From: Acidobacteriota bacterium | GTDB taxonomy: Bacteria > Acidobacteriota > Blastocatellia > Pyrinomonadales > Pyrinomonadaceae | Length of the DNA stretch: 64,000 nt | NCBI GenBank assembly: GCA_020199835.1 | Contig: JAIVJV010000009.1 | Location: 434,001 to 498,000 of the forward strand | Reading direction: 5' to 3' | Part shown: one piece after another, positions 56,386-64,000 of the stretch | Layout: each line of letters begins with the position of its first letter | Position numbering within the stretch: the stretch's first letter is position 1 | Program-made: the position numbers and the translations under genes | Notes under the pieces: model-generated | What the model was told of the DNA's origin: nothing | The model's database searches: none | Seen by the model: only the letters and a program-made list of their open reading frames with translations

Positions 56386-58208
56386 GACGCCCAGTCCATC
56401 TTCGGATGCATCGTGTGCCACTTCGTCGCGCGTTCAAAGGCCAGCGCCACTCGCAAGGGCGCAACTTCGTCATACACGCCACCCGTGAACATGATCGCCA
56501 CCGGCAGATCGTTCACAATCCCGCATGGCACAACCACCGCCGGATGTCCCGTCAAGTTCGTCACCAACAAACTCGCGCTTCCCGGCGCCGGACTAACAAA
56601 CACGTCCCACTGCGACATAAGTCGTTCCATCTCATGCATCAACATCGTCCGAATACGCTGCGCTCGCAGGTACTCAACGGCCGGAATGAAACGGGACGTG
56701 CGAAACGTGTTTGGCCAGTCGCCCGGCGACTGCCCCGACAATTGATTGACCCGCCCGTCGCGCGTGACGTCGTCAAACGCCGCCGCGGCTTCCGCCGTCA
56801 GAATGAACCGTAACGAAGCCGTGGGTAGCTTCGGCATTTCGATCGGCACGAGCTTCGCGCCCGCCTTCTCCAACACTTCAAGCGCAGCCTTGTAGACATT
56901 GCGGCGTTGTTCCTGTTGTCGCCGCTGCTGTTCATTCGCCGGTTGATTACCGCTGCCCTCAAACTCGTTCTTCAGATAACCGATTCTCAGCGTGCTGATA
57001 TTCGTGTCAGGATTCCAGTTGAACGGCGCATCGCCCACGGTGATGTCTTTTCCGTCGGGACCGTAGATCGCGTGCAACGCAGCCGCGCAATCCTCGACCC
57101 CGCGACAGATGGGGCCAATCTTGTCCATGGTCCAACTCAAGCCCATTGCGCCGTAACGGCTCACGCGCCCATACGTCGGACGCAATCCCGTGACGCCGCA
57201 CCGCGATGACGGCGAAACAATCGAGCCGAGTGTTTCAGTGCCGATCGAGAAACCGACCAGACCCGCAGCCGTTGCCGACGCCGCTCCGGCCGATGAACCA
57301 CTCGATCCGGTTTGCGCTTCTTCAGGCTGCCACGGATTTCGCGTCACACCCGCAAACCAGCGCGCGCCTTGCGCGAGTGCGCCCATCGACAACTTCGCGA
57401 CGAGCACCGCGCCCGCTTGTTCCAGTCTTTCGACAACCGTCGCGTCGTAATCGATGACTTGATCGCGATACGGCTCGGCGCCCCACGTCGTCTTGATACC
57501 TTTCGTCGCGAACAGATCCTTCGCGCCCCACGGAACGCCGTGCAACGGTCCGCGATACTTGCCGCGCTTCAGTTCCGCATCCGCAGCGGCCGCCTGTTTC
57601 AGTGCCAACTCTTCGGTGAGCGTCACGACGCAAAACAGTTTTGCACCATAACGTTTCAGCCGCGCGAGATACATCTTCGTCAATTCAGTGGACGTGATGC
57701 GGCGCGTGCGCAGCAACTCCGCAAGCTGCGGCACACTCGCAAAGGCCAGATCATCGATCGTCTTGAACTGCGGCAGTTCGACTTTGCCGAAACGAAACTT
57801 TCCTTTCGCAGCGTAGAGCTCTTTCCGGGCCCGCGCAGGATGAAAAGCGATCGCCGGTTCGGTATCGAGCGGCACGTCGACTTTGCGAATCGCTTCGTAA
57901 GAATCGAGGTTCCGATTGACTCCACTCAGCGCCATCGCTTCCTGCGCATCAGTCAACTCGATGCCGATCAGTTTTTCCGCCTGGCGCATCATCTCCTCGG
58001 TGATGCGCGGCGCCGGAGTTGGTGATGGTGATGGAGACGGCGATGGCGTGGGCGACGCAACCGGGGTTTGACCTAACACGTCGAGCGGCATTCGCGAAGC
58101 AGCTACACCCGCGATGCCGAGCGCCGGCAGCACTTTTACAAAGTTTCGCCGGTCGAGGTTGGCGCCATTTTTCTTCGCGGGACGTTGGGTGGTCTTCTTT
58201 TTTTTCAT
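56382..58208 (-). CDS. Amidase signature family protein, Tat-exported
   Basis: A 608-residue amidase. The N-terminal twin-arginine signal (DRRNFVKVLPALGIAGV) is followed by a Pro/Ser linker. The Ser-Ser-Lys triad is represented by Lys in GVPWGAKDLF, Ser in the GSSGSSAGAASA loop and the second Ser in SIGTETLGSI. The substrate is an amide but cannot be named. It lies 3 nt after the histidine-phosphatase gene and overlaps the convergent CheA-like gene by 4 nt. Confidence 0.9.
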   Translation of the reverse strand: MKKKKTTQRPAKKNGANLDRRNFVKVLPALGIAGVAASRMPLDVLGQTPVASPTPSPSPSPSPTPAPRITEEMMRQAEKLIGIELTDAQEAMALSGVNRNLDSYEAIRKVDVPLDTEPAIAFHPARARKELYAAKGKFRFGKVELPQFKTIDDLAFASVPQLAELLRTRRITSTELTKMYLARLKRYGAKLFCVVTLTEELALKQAAAADAELKRGKYRGPLHGVPWGAKDLFATKGIKTTWGAEPYRDQVIDYDATVVERLEQAGAVLVAKLSMGALAQGARWFAGVTRNPWQPEEAQTGSSGSSAGAASATAAGLVGFSIGTETLGSIVSPSSRCGVTGLRPTYGRVSRYGAMGLSWTMDKIGPICRGVEDCAAALHAIYGPDGKDITVGDAPFNWNPDTNISTLRIGYLKNEFEGSGNQPANEQQRRQQEQRRNVYKAALEVLEKAGAKLVPIEMPKLPTASLRFILTAEAAAAFDDVTRDGRVNQLSGQSPGDWPNTFRTSRFIPAVEYLRAQRIRTMLMHEMERLMSQWDVFVSPAPGSASLLVTNLTGHPAVVVPCGIVNDLPVAIMFTGGVYDEVAPLRVALAFERATKWHTMHPKMDWAS

Positions 58209-58211
58209 GGC

Positions 58212-58814
58212 TCACTTGTTCATCGGAACCATCGTTCCGGTGCCAACTCCTTGCGTGCTTTCTTTTCCGTACTTCAGCCTGACGACCTTAGCCTTACCAA
58301 ATCGATAAACCGTCACGATAAAAAGATTGTCGTATTCGCTCTCCGGAATAACGGGAAAGGTCTCGCCGCTCAACTGCGAAGCGATCGCGGGAACGGTGTT
58401 GTTGTGACCGGCGACGAAGATCGTCTGTCCACGCAGGCTTGTCTGTATGCGCTTAATCAACTCGTCCGGCTGACTCGCTTCGAGCACAGTCGCCGCAACT
58501 CCGGTCCGATCCGACAATGGCCTGACTGTTTGCTGCGTGCGCTTGTATTGTGTCGCGTAGATCGCGTTGATGCCGGCGTTTCCAAAAACCCGCGCGATCT
58601 CCTGCGCGCGTTCCACGCCCTCGGGCGACAAATCGGGATCCTGGTTGTTTGGTTCCAGCTTCTTTTCCGCGTGACGCACGAGGATCACAGTCGTCACCGG
58701 TCGCGCAAAAGTAGAGAAGTAACCGAAGACGACTACCGCGCCCAACAGGGCAAACAGCATCGCAAAAACAACAATTGTTCTGGTTCTCGTTTGCGGTTCG
58801 CGGATCTCTTCCAT
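58212..58814 (-). CDS. Membrane-anchored histidine phosphatase family protein
   Basis: A 200-residue protein with one N-terminal membrane span (TIVVFAMLFALLGAVVVFGYF) and a histidine phosphatase domain. Catalytic RHAEK (LVRHAEKK) and the second histidine in FVAGHNNTVP are present. The family includes SixA-like and phosphoglycerate mutase-like phosphatases. It precedes the amidase by 3 nt. Substrate unknown. Confidence 0.88.
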   Translation of the reverse strand: MEEIREPQTRTRTIVVFAMLFALLGAVVVFGYFSTFARPVTTVILVRHAEKKLEPNNQDPDLSPEGVERAQEIARVFGNAGINAIYATQYKRTQQTVRPLSDRTGVAATVLEASQPDELIKRIQTSLRGQTIFVAGHNNTVPAIASQLSGETFPVIPESEYDNLFIVTVYRFGKAKVVRLKYGKESTQGVGTGTMVPMNK

Positions 58815-58900
58815 GTAAGAGCGGTCAAGTGCAAATGGATTGCGGAGATGATAGTCTATCCGTCAAACAAACTACACAGATTTCAAGACAGGTAAGCAGA

Positions 58901-61900
58901 TTGAGCCAGCAAAACATGGTTGACTTGTCCGAGATGATCGCCGAGGAATTTGGCGCGAACGCCGAGTATGTTCAGGGAATGCTCGAACGTTTTCGCAGCA
59001 ACCCGGACCTCGTCGACGACTCCTGGCGGTCTTATTTCAGGGAAATTTTGGGCGACGGCGCAGGCCCGACTCCAACGTCGGATAACGGCACCGAAGCGAA
59101 GGTCGCCGAACCCGCACTCGAGCCCATCGCAAAGCCCCGCGCCGAACCTGCAACCGAAACTCGCGCCGCACGCAAAGAAACAACTGCGGCTGCTGCGCCT
59201 GCGCCGGAACGCAAACCGGTTGAAGCGCGCCCGCTCGCAGACGCGGAAGTCGTTCCGCTTCGCGGCCCGGCATTGAAGATCGTGGAAAACATGGAGAGCA
59301 GTCTCCGCGTGCCGACCGCGACTTCCGAAAGACGCATTCCCGTAAAACTGCTCGACGAGAACCGCCGGCTCATCAACCAACATCTCGCGGAACACGATCG
59401 CGGCAAGGCGTCGTACACGCACCTGACCGCGTGGGCCCTACTGCGCGCGCTCGAACAGTTTCCACAACTCAACGACGGATTTTTTCAAAGTGAAGGCGGC
59501 GCGGCGCGTTTGAAACGCCCGCAAGTGAATCTCGGCGTCGCCGTTGATCTCACGAAAAAAGACGGCACACGCACGCTGCTCGTTCCAAACATCAAGAACG
59601 CAAACAGTCTCAGCTTCTCGGAGTTTCTGACCGCGTATGACGACGTCGTCAAGAGAGCCCGCGACGGCAAACTCCAGATTGCCGACTTCCAGGGCACCAC
59701 GCTTTCCCTAACAAATCCCGGCACCATCGGCACCGTCGCTTCGATTCCGCGTTTGATGGAAGGCCAGTCGCTGATCGTCGCTACCGGCGCGATTGAGTAT
59801 CCGGCGGAGTACCAGGCGATGGCCGCGGAAGCGTTGTCGCAACTCGGGGTCAGCAAAACGATCACGATCAGCAACACATACGATCATCGCATTATTCAAG
59901 GGGCGGAGTCGGGCGCGTTTCTCGCGCGGGTTCACGAGTTGATCATTGGCAAGCACGAGTTCTACGACACGATCTTCGCGGACCTCGGCATACCGCACGT
60001 GCCGTTTCGCTGGAACACCGATCGCAATCCGTTCTTCACGCAGGGCGATCAGGTTCTCGAGCAAAGCATAAAGGAAGCGCGCGTCATCGAACTCATCAAC
60101 GCGTATCGCGTGCGTGGCCACCTGATCGCCGATGTCGATCCGCTGCACGCGCTACCGCGTCTCTATCATCCCGAGCTCGACCTCGAAACTTACGGCCTGA
60201 CGATCTGGGATCTGGATCGAGTGTTCACCACAGATGGTCTCGCCAACAAACAGGCGTCAACGTTGCGAGAGATTCTCGACGTGTTGCAGCGCGCATATTG
60301 CGGCAAAGTCGGTATCGAGTATCGGCACATCCAGAGTAAGGAAGAAAAGACGTGGATTCGTGAGCAGATTCGGCGAGAGTTTGTGGAGCCTGAGCCGCTG
60401 CCGGGTGAAGTAAAGAAAAAGCTGCTGTGGAAACTCATTTCGGCGGAACAGTTTGAGCGCTTTCTGCACACGAAGTATTTGGGTCAGAAACGATTTTCGC
60501 TCGAAGGCTGCGAGACGGTTATTCCGCTGCTCGATCGCCTCATCGACGGCGCGGGTGAGCGCGGCGTGGAGGAGATCGTCTTCGGCATGGCCCATCGCGG
60601 CCGCTTGAACGTGCTCGCCAACGTTATCGGCAATCTGTGCGAACGAATTTTTGCGGCGTTTGAAGGATCGGTCCATCCGGAGTTTCCGGCTGACGAAGGC
60701 GACGTGAAGTATCACCAGGGCGCAACCGGTGAGCGCACGTTGGCCGACGACCGCAAGGTGCAACTGTCGCTCTCGCCGAATCCGAGTCACCTCGAAGCCG
60801 TGGATCCGGTGGTCGAAGGTATGGTGCGCGCTAAGCAGGACGAGATCATGGGCCAACGCAGTTCCACGCGCGAGGAAGTGATGGATGTCGCGTTGCCGGT
60901 GCTGCTGCATGGCGATGCCGCGTTTGCGGGTCAGGGCGTCGTGATGGAGACGTTGAATCTCGCTGGTCTCAAGGGCTATCGCACGGGCGGCACGATTCAC
61001 ATCATAATCAACAATCAGATTGGCTTCACGACTTCGCCTGAAGCCGGACGTTCGACGATCTATTCGACCGACGTCGCGCGCATGACGCAGTTGCCGATCT
61101 TTCATATCAATGGCGACGATCCCGAGGCGGCGTATCGCGTGTTGCAAATCGCTTTGAACTACCGGCAGGAGTTCAACAAAGACGTGGTACTCGACGTGGT
61201 TGGTTTTCGGCGGTTGGGCCATAACGAAACTGACGAACCTAGCTACACGCAACCGCTAATGTACGCGCGCGTGAAAGCGCATCCGGGTGTGCGCGCGCTC
61301 TACGCGAAGCGCTTGATCAAGGAAGGCGTCGTCACTGAAGAAGAAGTAAACAACCTGATAGGCGAGCGCGTGCGGCGTTATGAGGACGCACTCGCTAATG
61401 CGAAACGAAAAGTCGCGGAAGAACCGGCGCAGCCGACGTCTTCGGTTGGAGAGCTCGACGGTTCGGAAGTGATTCCGACCGGAGTCGATGCGGAGAAGAT
61501 CAGAAGCATCGCGCACAAGATCGCGGTTGTTCCCGAGGGATTCAACGTCAATCCAAAGATGGTGGGCCAACTCGCTCGGCGGGCGAAGATGGGCGACGGA
61601 CAGTTGCCGCTCGATTGGGCGTTTGCGGAGGCGGCAGCCTTTGGTTCGCTCGTGCTTGAAGGAACGCGCGTGCGTTTGAGCGGACAGGATTCGGGCCGCG
61701 GTACGTTCAGTCAGCGTCACGCCGTGCTCTACGACACGCAAAGCGGCAAAGCCTGGGCGCCGCTTTCCGAGTTGCGTTCCGAAACAAATCCCGCGGCGCG
61801 TTTTGAAGTGTTCGACAGTTCGTTGTCCGAAGAAGGCGTGCTCGGGTTTGAGTATGGCTATTCGGTGGTGAACAAGGATGCGCTGGTATTGTGGGAAGCG

Positions 61901-62716
61901 CAGTTCGGCGACTTCGGCAACGGCGCGCAGACGATTATCGACCAGTACATCGCTGCGTCCGAAGACAAGTGGAAACAGACTTCACGCGTCGTGATGTTGC
62001 TGCCACACGGTTACGAAGGACAGGGACCGGAACATTCCAGCGCGCGGCTCGAGCGGTATCTTCAGTTGTGCGCTGAGAACAATCTTCAGGTGTGTTATCC
62101 GACGACGCCTGCGCAGTATTTTCATCTGTTGAGACGGCAAGTGCGCCCCGGCGTGGAGCGACCGTTGGTGGTGATGACGCCGAAGAGTCTGCTGCGGTTA
62201 CCGGCGGCGGCTTCGCTTCTTGAAGACCTGGCCAGCGGAGGTTTTCGACCGGTTATTGATGACGCGGAGACCACGGATGCCGCAGCCGTGCGCCGCGTGG
62301 TGTTCTGTAGCGGCAAGGTTTATTACGACCTGATGGACGCACGAAAGCAGAGTGGAGATCTGCGGGTGGCGATCGTGCGTTTGGAACAGTTCTATCCGTT
62401 TCCGCAGCGAGCCGTGCAGGAAGTACTGGCGAAGTACGCGAGCGCCGCGCAGTTCGTGTGGGCGCAGGAAGAGCCGCACAACATGGGTGGCTGGGCGTTC
62501 GTGCGCGAGCGTTTGGAGAGCCTGTTGAGTGACGGCGCAGATATGCGTTACGTGGGACGCGGCGCCTCCGCGAGCCCCGCAACCGGCTCCTATAGCATTC
62601 ACCAGAAAGAACAAGCCGAACTCGTCGCTGAAGCACTTGGGATCGGCATCGACGACGCCAAGGATTCAATCACTAGCGACGCCGGTCGTACGGCTCCTCC
62701 ATACATAACCAGCTAG
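58901..62716 (+). CDS. kgd: Multifunctional 2-oxoglutarate decarboxylase/dehydrogenase E1-acyltransferase fusion
   Basis: About 1271 residues from a TTG at 58901, where AGGTAAG is upstream; the frame open to 58775 overlaps the divergent gene. Domains: a short N-terminal E1o region (MVDLSEMIAEEF), an Ala/Pro-rich linker, an E2-type acyltransferase domain (about 120-390) with catalytic His329 in DHRIIQGAE, then the thiamine-diphosphate E1 domain (GMAHRGRLNVLAN, HGDAAFAGQG, NNQIGFTT). No lipoyl domain is present. This is the mycobacterial KGD/SucA-like architecture, which also occurs in Acidobacteriota. It feeds the TCA cycle. Confidence 0.95.
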   Translation: MSQQNMVDLSEMIAEEFGANAEYVQGMLERFRSNPDLVDDSWRSYFREILGDGAGPTPTSDNGTEAKVAEPALEPIAKPRAEPATETRAARKETTAAAAPAPERKPVEARPLADAEVVPLRGPALKIVENMESSLRVPTATSERRIPVKLLDENRRLINQHLAEHDRGKASYTHLTAWALLRALEQFPQLNDGFFQSEGGAARLKRPQVNLGVAVDLTKKDGTRTLLVPNIKNANSLSFSEFLTAYDDVVKRARDGKLQIADFQGTTLSLTNPGTIGTVASIPRLMEGQSLIVATGAIEYPAEYQAMAAEALSQLGVSKTITISNTYDHRIIQGAESGAFLARVHELIIGKHEFYDTIFADLGIPHVPFRWNTDRNPFFTQGDQVLEQSIKEARVIELINAYRVRGHLIADVDPLHALPRLYHPELDLETYGLTIWDLDRVFTTDGLANKQASTLREILDVLQRAYCGKVGIEYRHIQSKEEKTWIREQIRREFVEPEPLPGEVKKKLLWKLISAEQFERFLHTKYLGQKRFSLEGCETVIPLLDRLIDGAGERGVEEIVFGMAHRGRLNVLANVIGNLCERIFAAFEGSVHPEFPADEGDVKYHQGATGERTLADDRKVQLSLSPNPSHLEAVDPVVEGMVRAKQDEIMGQRSSTREEVMDVALPVLLHGDAAFAGQGVVMETLNLAGLKGYRTGGTIHIIINNQIGFTTSPEAGRSTIYSTDVARMTQLPIFHINGDDPEAAYRVLQIALNYRQEFNKDVVLDVVGFRRLGHNETDEPSYTQPLMYARVKAHPGVRALYAKRLIKEGVVTEEEVNNLIGERVRRYEDALANAKRKVAEEPAQPTSSVGELDGSEVIPTGVDAEKIRSIAHKIAVVPEGFNVNPKMVGQLARRAKMGDGQLPLDWAFAEAAAFGSLVLEGTRVRLSGQDSGRGTFSQRHAVLYDTQSGKAWAPLSELRSETNPAARFEVFDSSLSEEGVLGFEYGYSVVNKDALVLWEAQFGDFGNGAQTIIDQYIAASEDKWKQTSRVVMLLPHGYEGQGPEHSSARLERYLQLCAENNLQVCYPTTPAQYFHLLRRQVRPGVERPLVVMTPKSLLRLPAAASLLEDLASGGFRPVIDDAETTDAAAVRRVVFCSGKVYYDLMDARKQSGDLRVAIVRLEQFYPFPQRAVQEVLAKYASAAQFVWAQEEPHNMGGWAFVRERLESLLSDGADMRYVGRGASASPATGSYSIHQKEQAELVAEALGIGIDDAKDSITSDAGRTAPPYITS

Positions 62717-62733
62717 CATACATAACCAGCTAG
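62700..62733 (+). repeat. Perfect 17-bp tandem duplication across the kgd stop codon
   Basis: CATACATAACCAGCTAG occurs at 62700-62716 and again at 62717-62733 without spacer. The first copy ends exactly at the kgd TAG stop. Because the stop lies in the first copy, the protein end is unchanged. Confidence 0.85.
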
Positions 62734-62815
62734 ACACGTCCGCCACAACCTCGAACGCCGAGGGCGTTTGCCAATTCCAGCCTCAGAACGCAACTTTCTT
62801 TACAACACAAAGTAC

Positions 62816-62845
62816 TTGACAATGATCTGCGGGCGCGGCTAAGAT
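62816..62845 (+). promoter_or_regulatory. Sigma-70-type promoter directly upstream of the membrane-protein gene
   Basis: TTGACA (62816-62821) and TAAGAT (62840-62845) are separated by 18 nt. The -35 box is consensus. Transcription would start near 62852, one base before the ATG at 62853, so the message may be leaderless. Confidence 0.6.
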
Positions 62846-62852
62846 GCGCGTC

Positions 62853-63461
62853 ATGGAACCCGTTCGGCTCGTCAACCACACCGAACCACCCGCGCTGCAC
62901 GACCGCGCCATGGACAATCTTCGCTATATCCGCGAGACCATGGAGCGGGCCACACCCTTCACCGGCATCTCCGGCTGGGGTGAAATCGCTATCGGCAGCA
63001 CCGCCCTCATCGCCAGTTTCATCGCTGCTCAACAACCCACTTTCCGCGCGTGGTTCGCAGTTTGGGTAGCAGAGGGTCTGATCTCGTTACTGATCGCCGG
63101 TTGGTCCATGGACCGGAAGGCACGCGGGGTTCCCCTCGCGCTCGTGTCCGGCTCAGGCCGCAAGGTCGTTTACAGCCTTGCCCCGCCGCTGATCGCAGGC
63201 GCGCTGCTAACACTCGTGTTCGCGCGCGCGGGCGCTACCGAAGCGATTCCGGGTATGTGGTTACTGCTGTACGGAACGGGCGTGATCACGGGCGGCATGT
63301 TTTCAGTAAGAGCGGTTCCGGCAATGGGTTTCTGTTTCATGCTCCTCGGCGCGATCGCGCTCTTCTCCCCCGCGGTGTGGGCCAACTGGTTCATGGCCGC
63401 CGGCTTCGGCGGGCTGCACGTGTTGTTCGGAGCAATAATTGTGAGGAAGTACGGTGGCTAA
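62853..63461 (+). CDS. Hypothetical multi-pass membrane protein
   Basis: About 202 residues with four to six predicted membrane spans (IAIGSTALIASFIAA, FAVWVAEGLISLLIAGW, SLAPPLIAGALLTLVFA, GMWLLLYGTGVITGGM, GFCFMLLGAIALFSP). A soluble N-terminal segment precedes. The ATG at 62844 lies inside the promoter -10 box, so 62853 is the likely start, with no ribosome site, implying a leaderless mRNA. The stop overlaps the regulator gene by 8 nt. Function unknown. Confidence 0.7.
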   Translation: MEPVRLVNHTEPPALHDRAMDNLRYIRETMERATPFTGISGWGEIAIGSTALIASFIAAQQPTFRAWFAVWVAEGLISLLIAGWSMDRKARGVPLALVSGSGRKVVYSLAPPLIAGALLTLVFARAGATEAIPGMWLLLYGTGVITGGMFSVRAVPAMGFCFMLLGAIALFSPAVWANWFMAAGFGGLHVLFGAIIVRKYGG

Positions 63462-63843
63462 ACAATCAACAGCGAAACAAACGACACCAGATCCAAGCGT
63501 ATCCGAGACGCGTGCGGCGCGTGCTCAGAGTGCCAAACAAAAGAGCGCCGCGCCAAATCTCGATCGCTTGATTCACGAACGTTTGCGACTCGGCATCATC
63601 AGCGCTCTCGCTGCGAACGAGTCGCTCACGTTCAGTGATTTGAAAAATCTGATGAACACCACGGACGGCAATCTCAGCGTCCACGCGCGCAAACTGGAAG
63701 AAGCGGGATACATCTCCTGCTCGAAATTTTTCGAGGGCCGCCTGCCGAAAACCGAGTACAAGTTAACGGCTGCCGGACGCAGCGCGCTCGAAGACTACAT
63801 CAGCCACATGGAGTCGCTGATCAAACAGATGAGAAACTCCTGA
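63454..63843 (+). CDS. Winged-helix transcription regulator
   Basis: A 129-residue DNA-binding protein. After a basic N-terminal tail, the winged-helix fold reads LGIISALAANESLTFSDLKN ... GNLSVHARKLEEAGYISC. It resembles regulators that are coupled with membrane proteins (MarR/ArsR-like single-domain). The GTG start overlaps the membrane gene by 8 nt with GAGGAAG just upstream. It may regulate its own operon. A terminator overlaps its stop codon. Confidence 0.85.
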   Translation: MAKQSTAKQTTPDPSVSETRAARAQSAKQKSAAPNLDRLIHERLRLGIISALAANESLTFSDLKNLMNTTDGNLSVHARKLEEAGYISCSKFFEGRLPKTEYKLTAAGRSALEDYISHMESLIKQMRNS

Positions 63844-63862
63844 CGCGAGTTTCTCTTTTTTT
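63831..63862 (+). terminator. Rho-independent terminator overlapping the regulator's stop codon
   Basis: GAGAAACTC (63831-63839) pairs with GAGTTTCTC (63847-63855) around a 7-nt loop, followed by seven T (63856-63862). The left arm and loop contain the last codons and the TGA of the winged-helix gene. Confidence 0.9.
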
Positions 63863-63985
63863 GTCGTGGAACTTTGCGACACAAAGGACTTCACGGAACT
63901 CGTAAGGAAAACTTTTTTGCACCGAATCTACAGTCGCGCGTGGAATGAGGACCAGCACCAACAATCCGAAAAGAGGAGTCAGCCC

Positions 63986-64000
63986 ATGACCAGGAAGATA
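63986..64000 (+). CDS. Start of a further gene (partial, cut by window end)
   Basis: ATG at 63986 is preceded by AGAGGAG at good spacing and reads MTRKI to the edge. The preceding 120 nt contain T-rich stretches but no definite promoter was assigned. Identity cannot be given from five residues. Confidence 0.5.

Noticed and set aside
58775-58900. N-terminal extension of the 2-oxoglutarate enzyme
   Set aside because: It overlaps the divergent phosphatase gene's start; TTG 58901 has a ribosome site and starts next to family homology.

Overview
The window looks like a chromosomal segment from an Acidobacteriota genome, probably class Blastocatellia. This is inferred from gene content and style: a fused mycobacterial-type 2-oxoglutarate dehydrogenase, CarD, DUF4388 and TonB-C-terminal proteins, an FHA-cyclase, Tat-exported amidase and aminotransferase-V proteins, many TTG/GTG starts and 1-8 nt gene overlaps. 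The DNA is fairly GC-rich and densely coding on both strands. I saw no tRNA, rRNA, CRISPR array, prophage or full-length insertion sequence.

Layout. 1-6 kb: an exported M16 peptidase pair (inactive plus active partner, left one cut by the window edge), a membrane Ser/Thr kinase and a VanY-like M15 peptidase whose stop codon carries a small palindromic element. 6-13 kb: a zinc-ribbon/PDZ protein, small unknowns, ispH, a Tat aminotransferase-V protein, an amidohydrolase and a PfkB kinase. 13-17 kb: uvrC, a second palindromic repeat, and two exported unknowns. 17-19 kb: a long leader, the 5' remnant of a C11 peptidase gene, an ECF-like sigma factor and a membrane anti-sigma-like protein ending in a clear terminator. 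19-25 kb: an ARPP-1 family protein, tdk, a DUF84 NTPase, an isopropylmalate/homocitrate synthase-like enzyme and an M20 peptidase. 24-32 kb: DUF4388 and TonB-type proteins, then a leftward cluster carD / CNNM-CBS / eno / gpmI / GT9. 33-42 kb: two rightward operons of signalling and envelope genes: FHA-GAF-adenylate cyclase, mreB, M50 protease; then cdaA, ybbR, glmM (c-di-AMP and UDP-GlcNAc supply), a probable structured RNA, aroB (apparently 5'-truncated) and a small membrane protein. 42-49 kb: leftward mutS2-dnaG-rpoD. 48-56 kb: rightward AhpD-like protein, thioredoxin-NHL lipoprotein, ferritin-like protein, rhomboid protease, 3-hydroxyacyl-CoA dehydrogenase, coiled-coil protein, ribH, nusB and a short CheA-like kinase. 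56-64 kb: Tat amidase and histidine phosphatase (leftward), the fused 2-oxoglutarate decarboxylase/dehydrogenase, a membrane protein and winged-helix regulator pair ending in a terminator that overlaps the stop codon, and the first codons of a further gene.

Most genes are core metabolism or housekeeping. The parts most worth a second look are the three-hairpin RNA between glmM and aroB (about 40789-40902) together with the missing aroB 5' end, the palindromic element inserted precisely at a stop codon (4551-4679), the cyclase-mreB-protease operon, and the peptidase remnant in front of the sigma factor. Protein functions are assigned by motif recognition from reading the sequence; no database search was possible.
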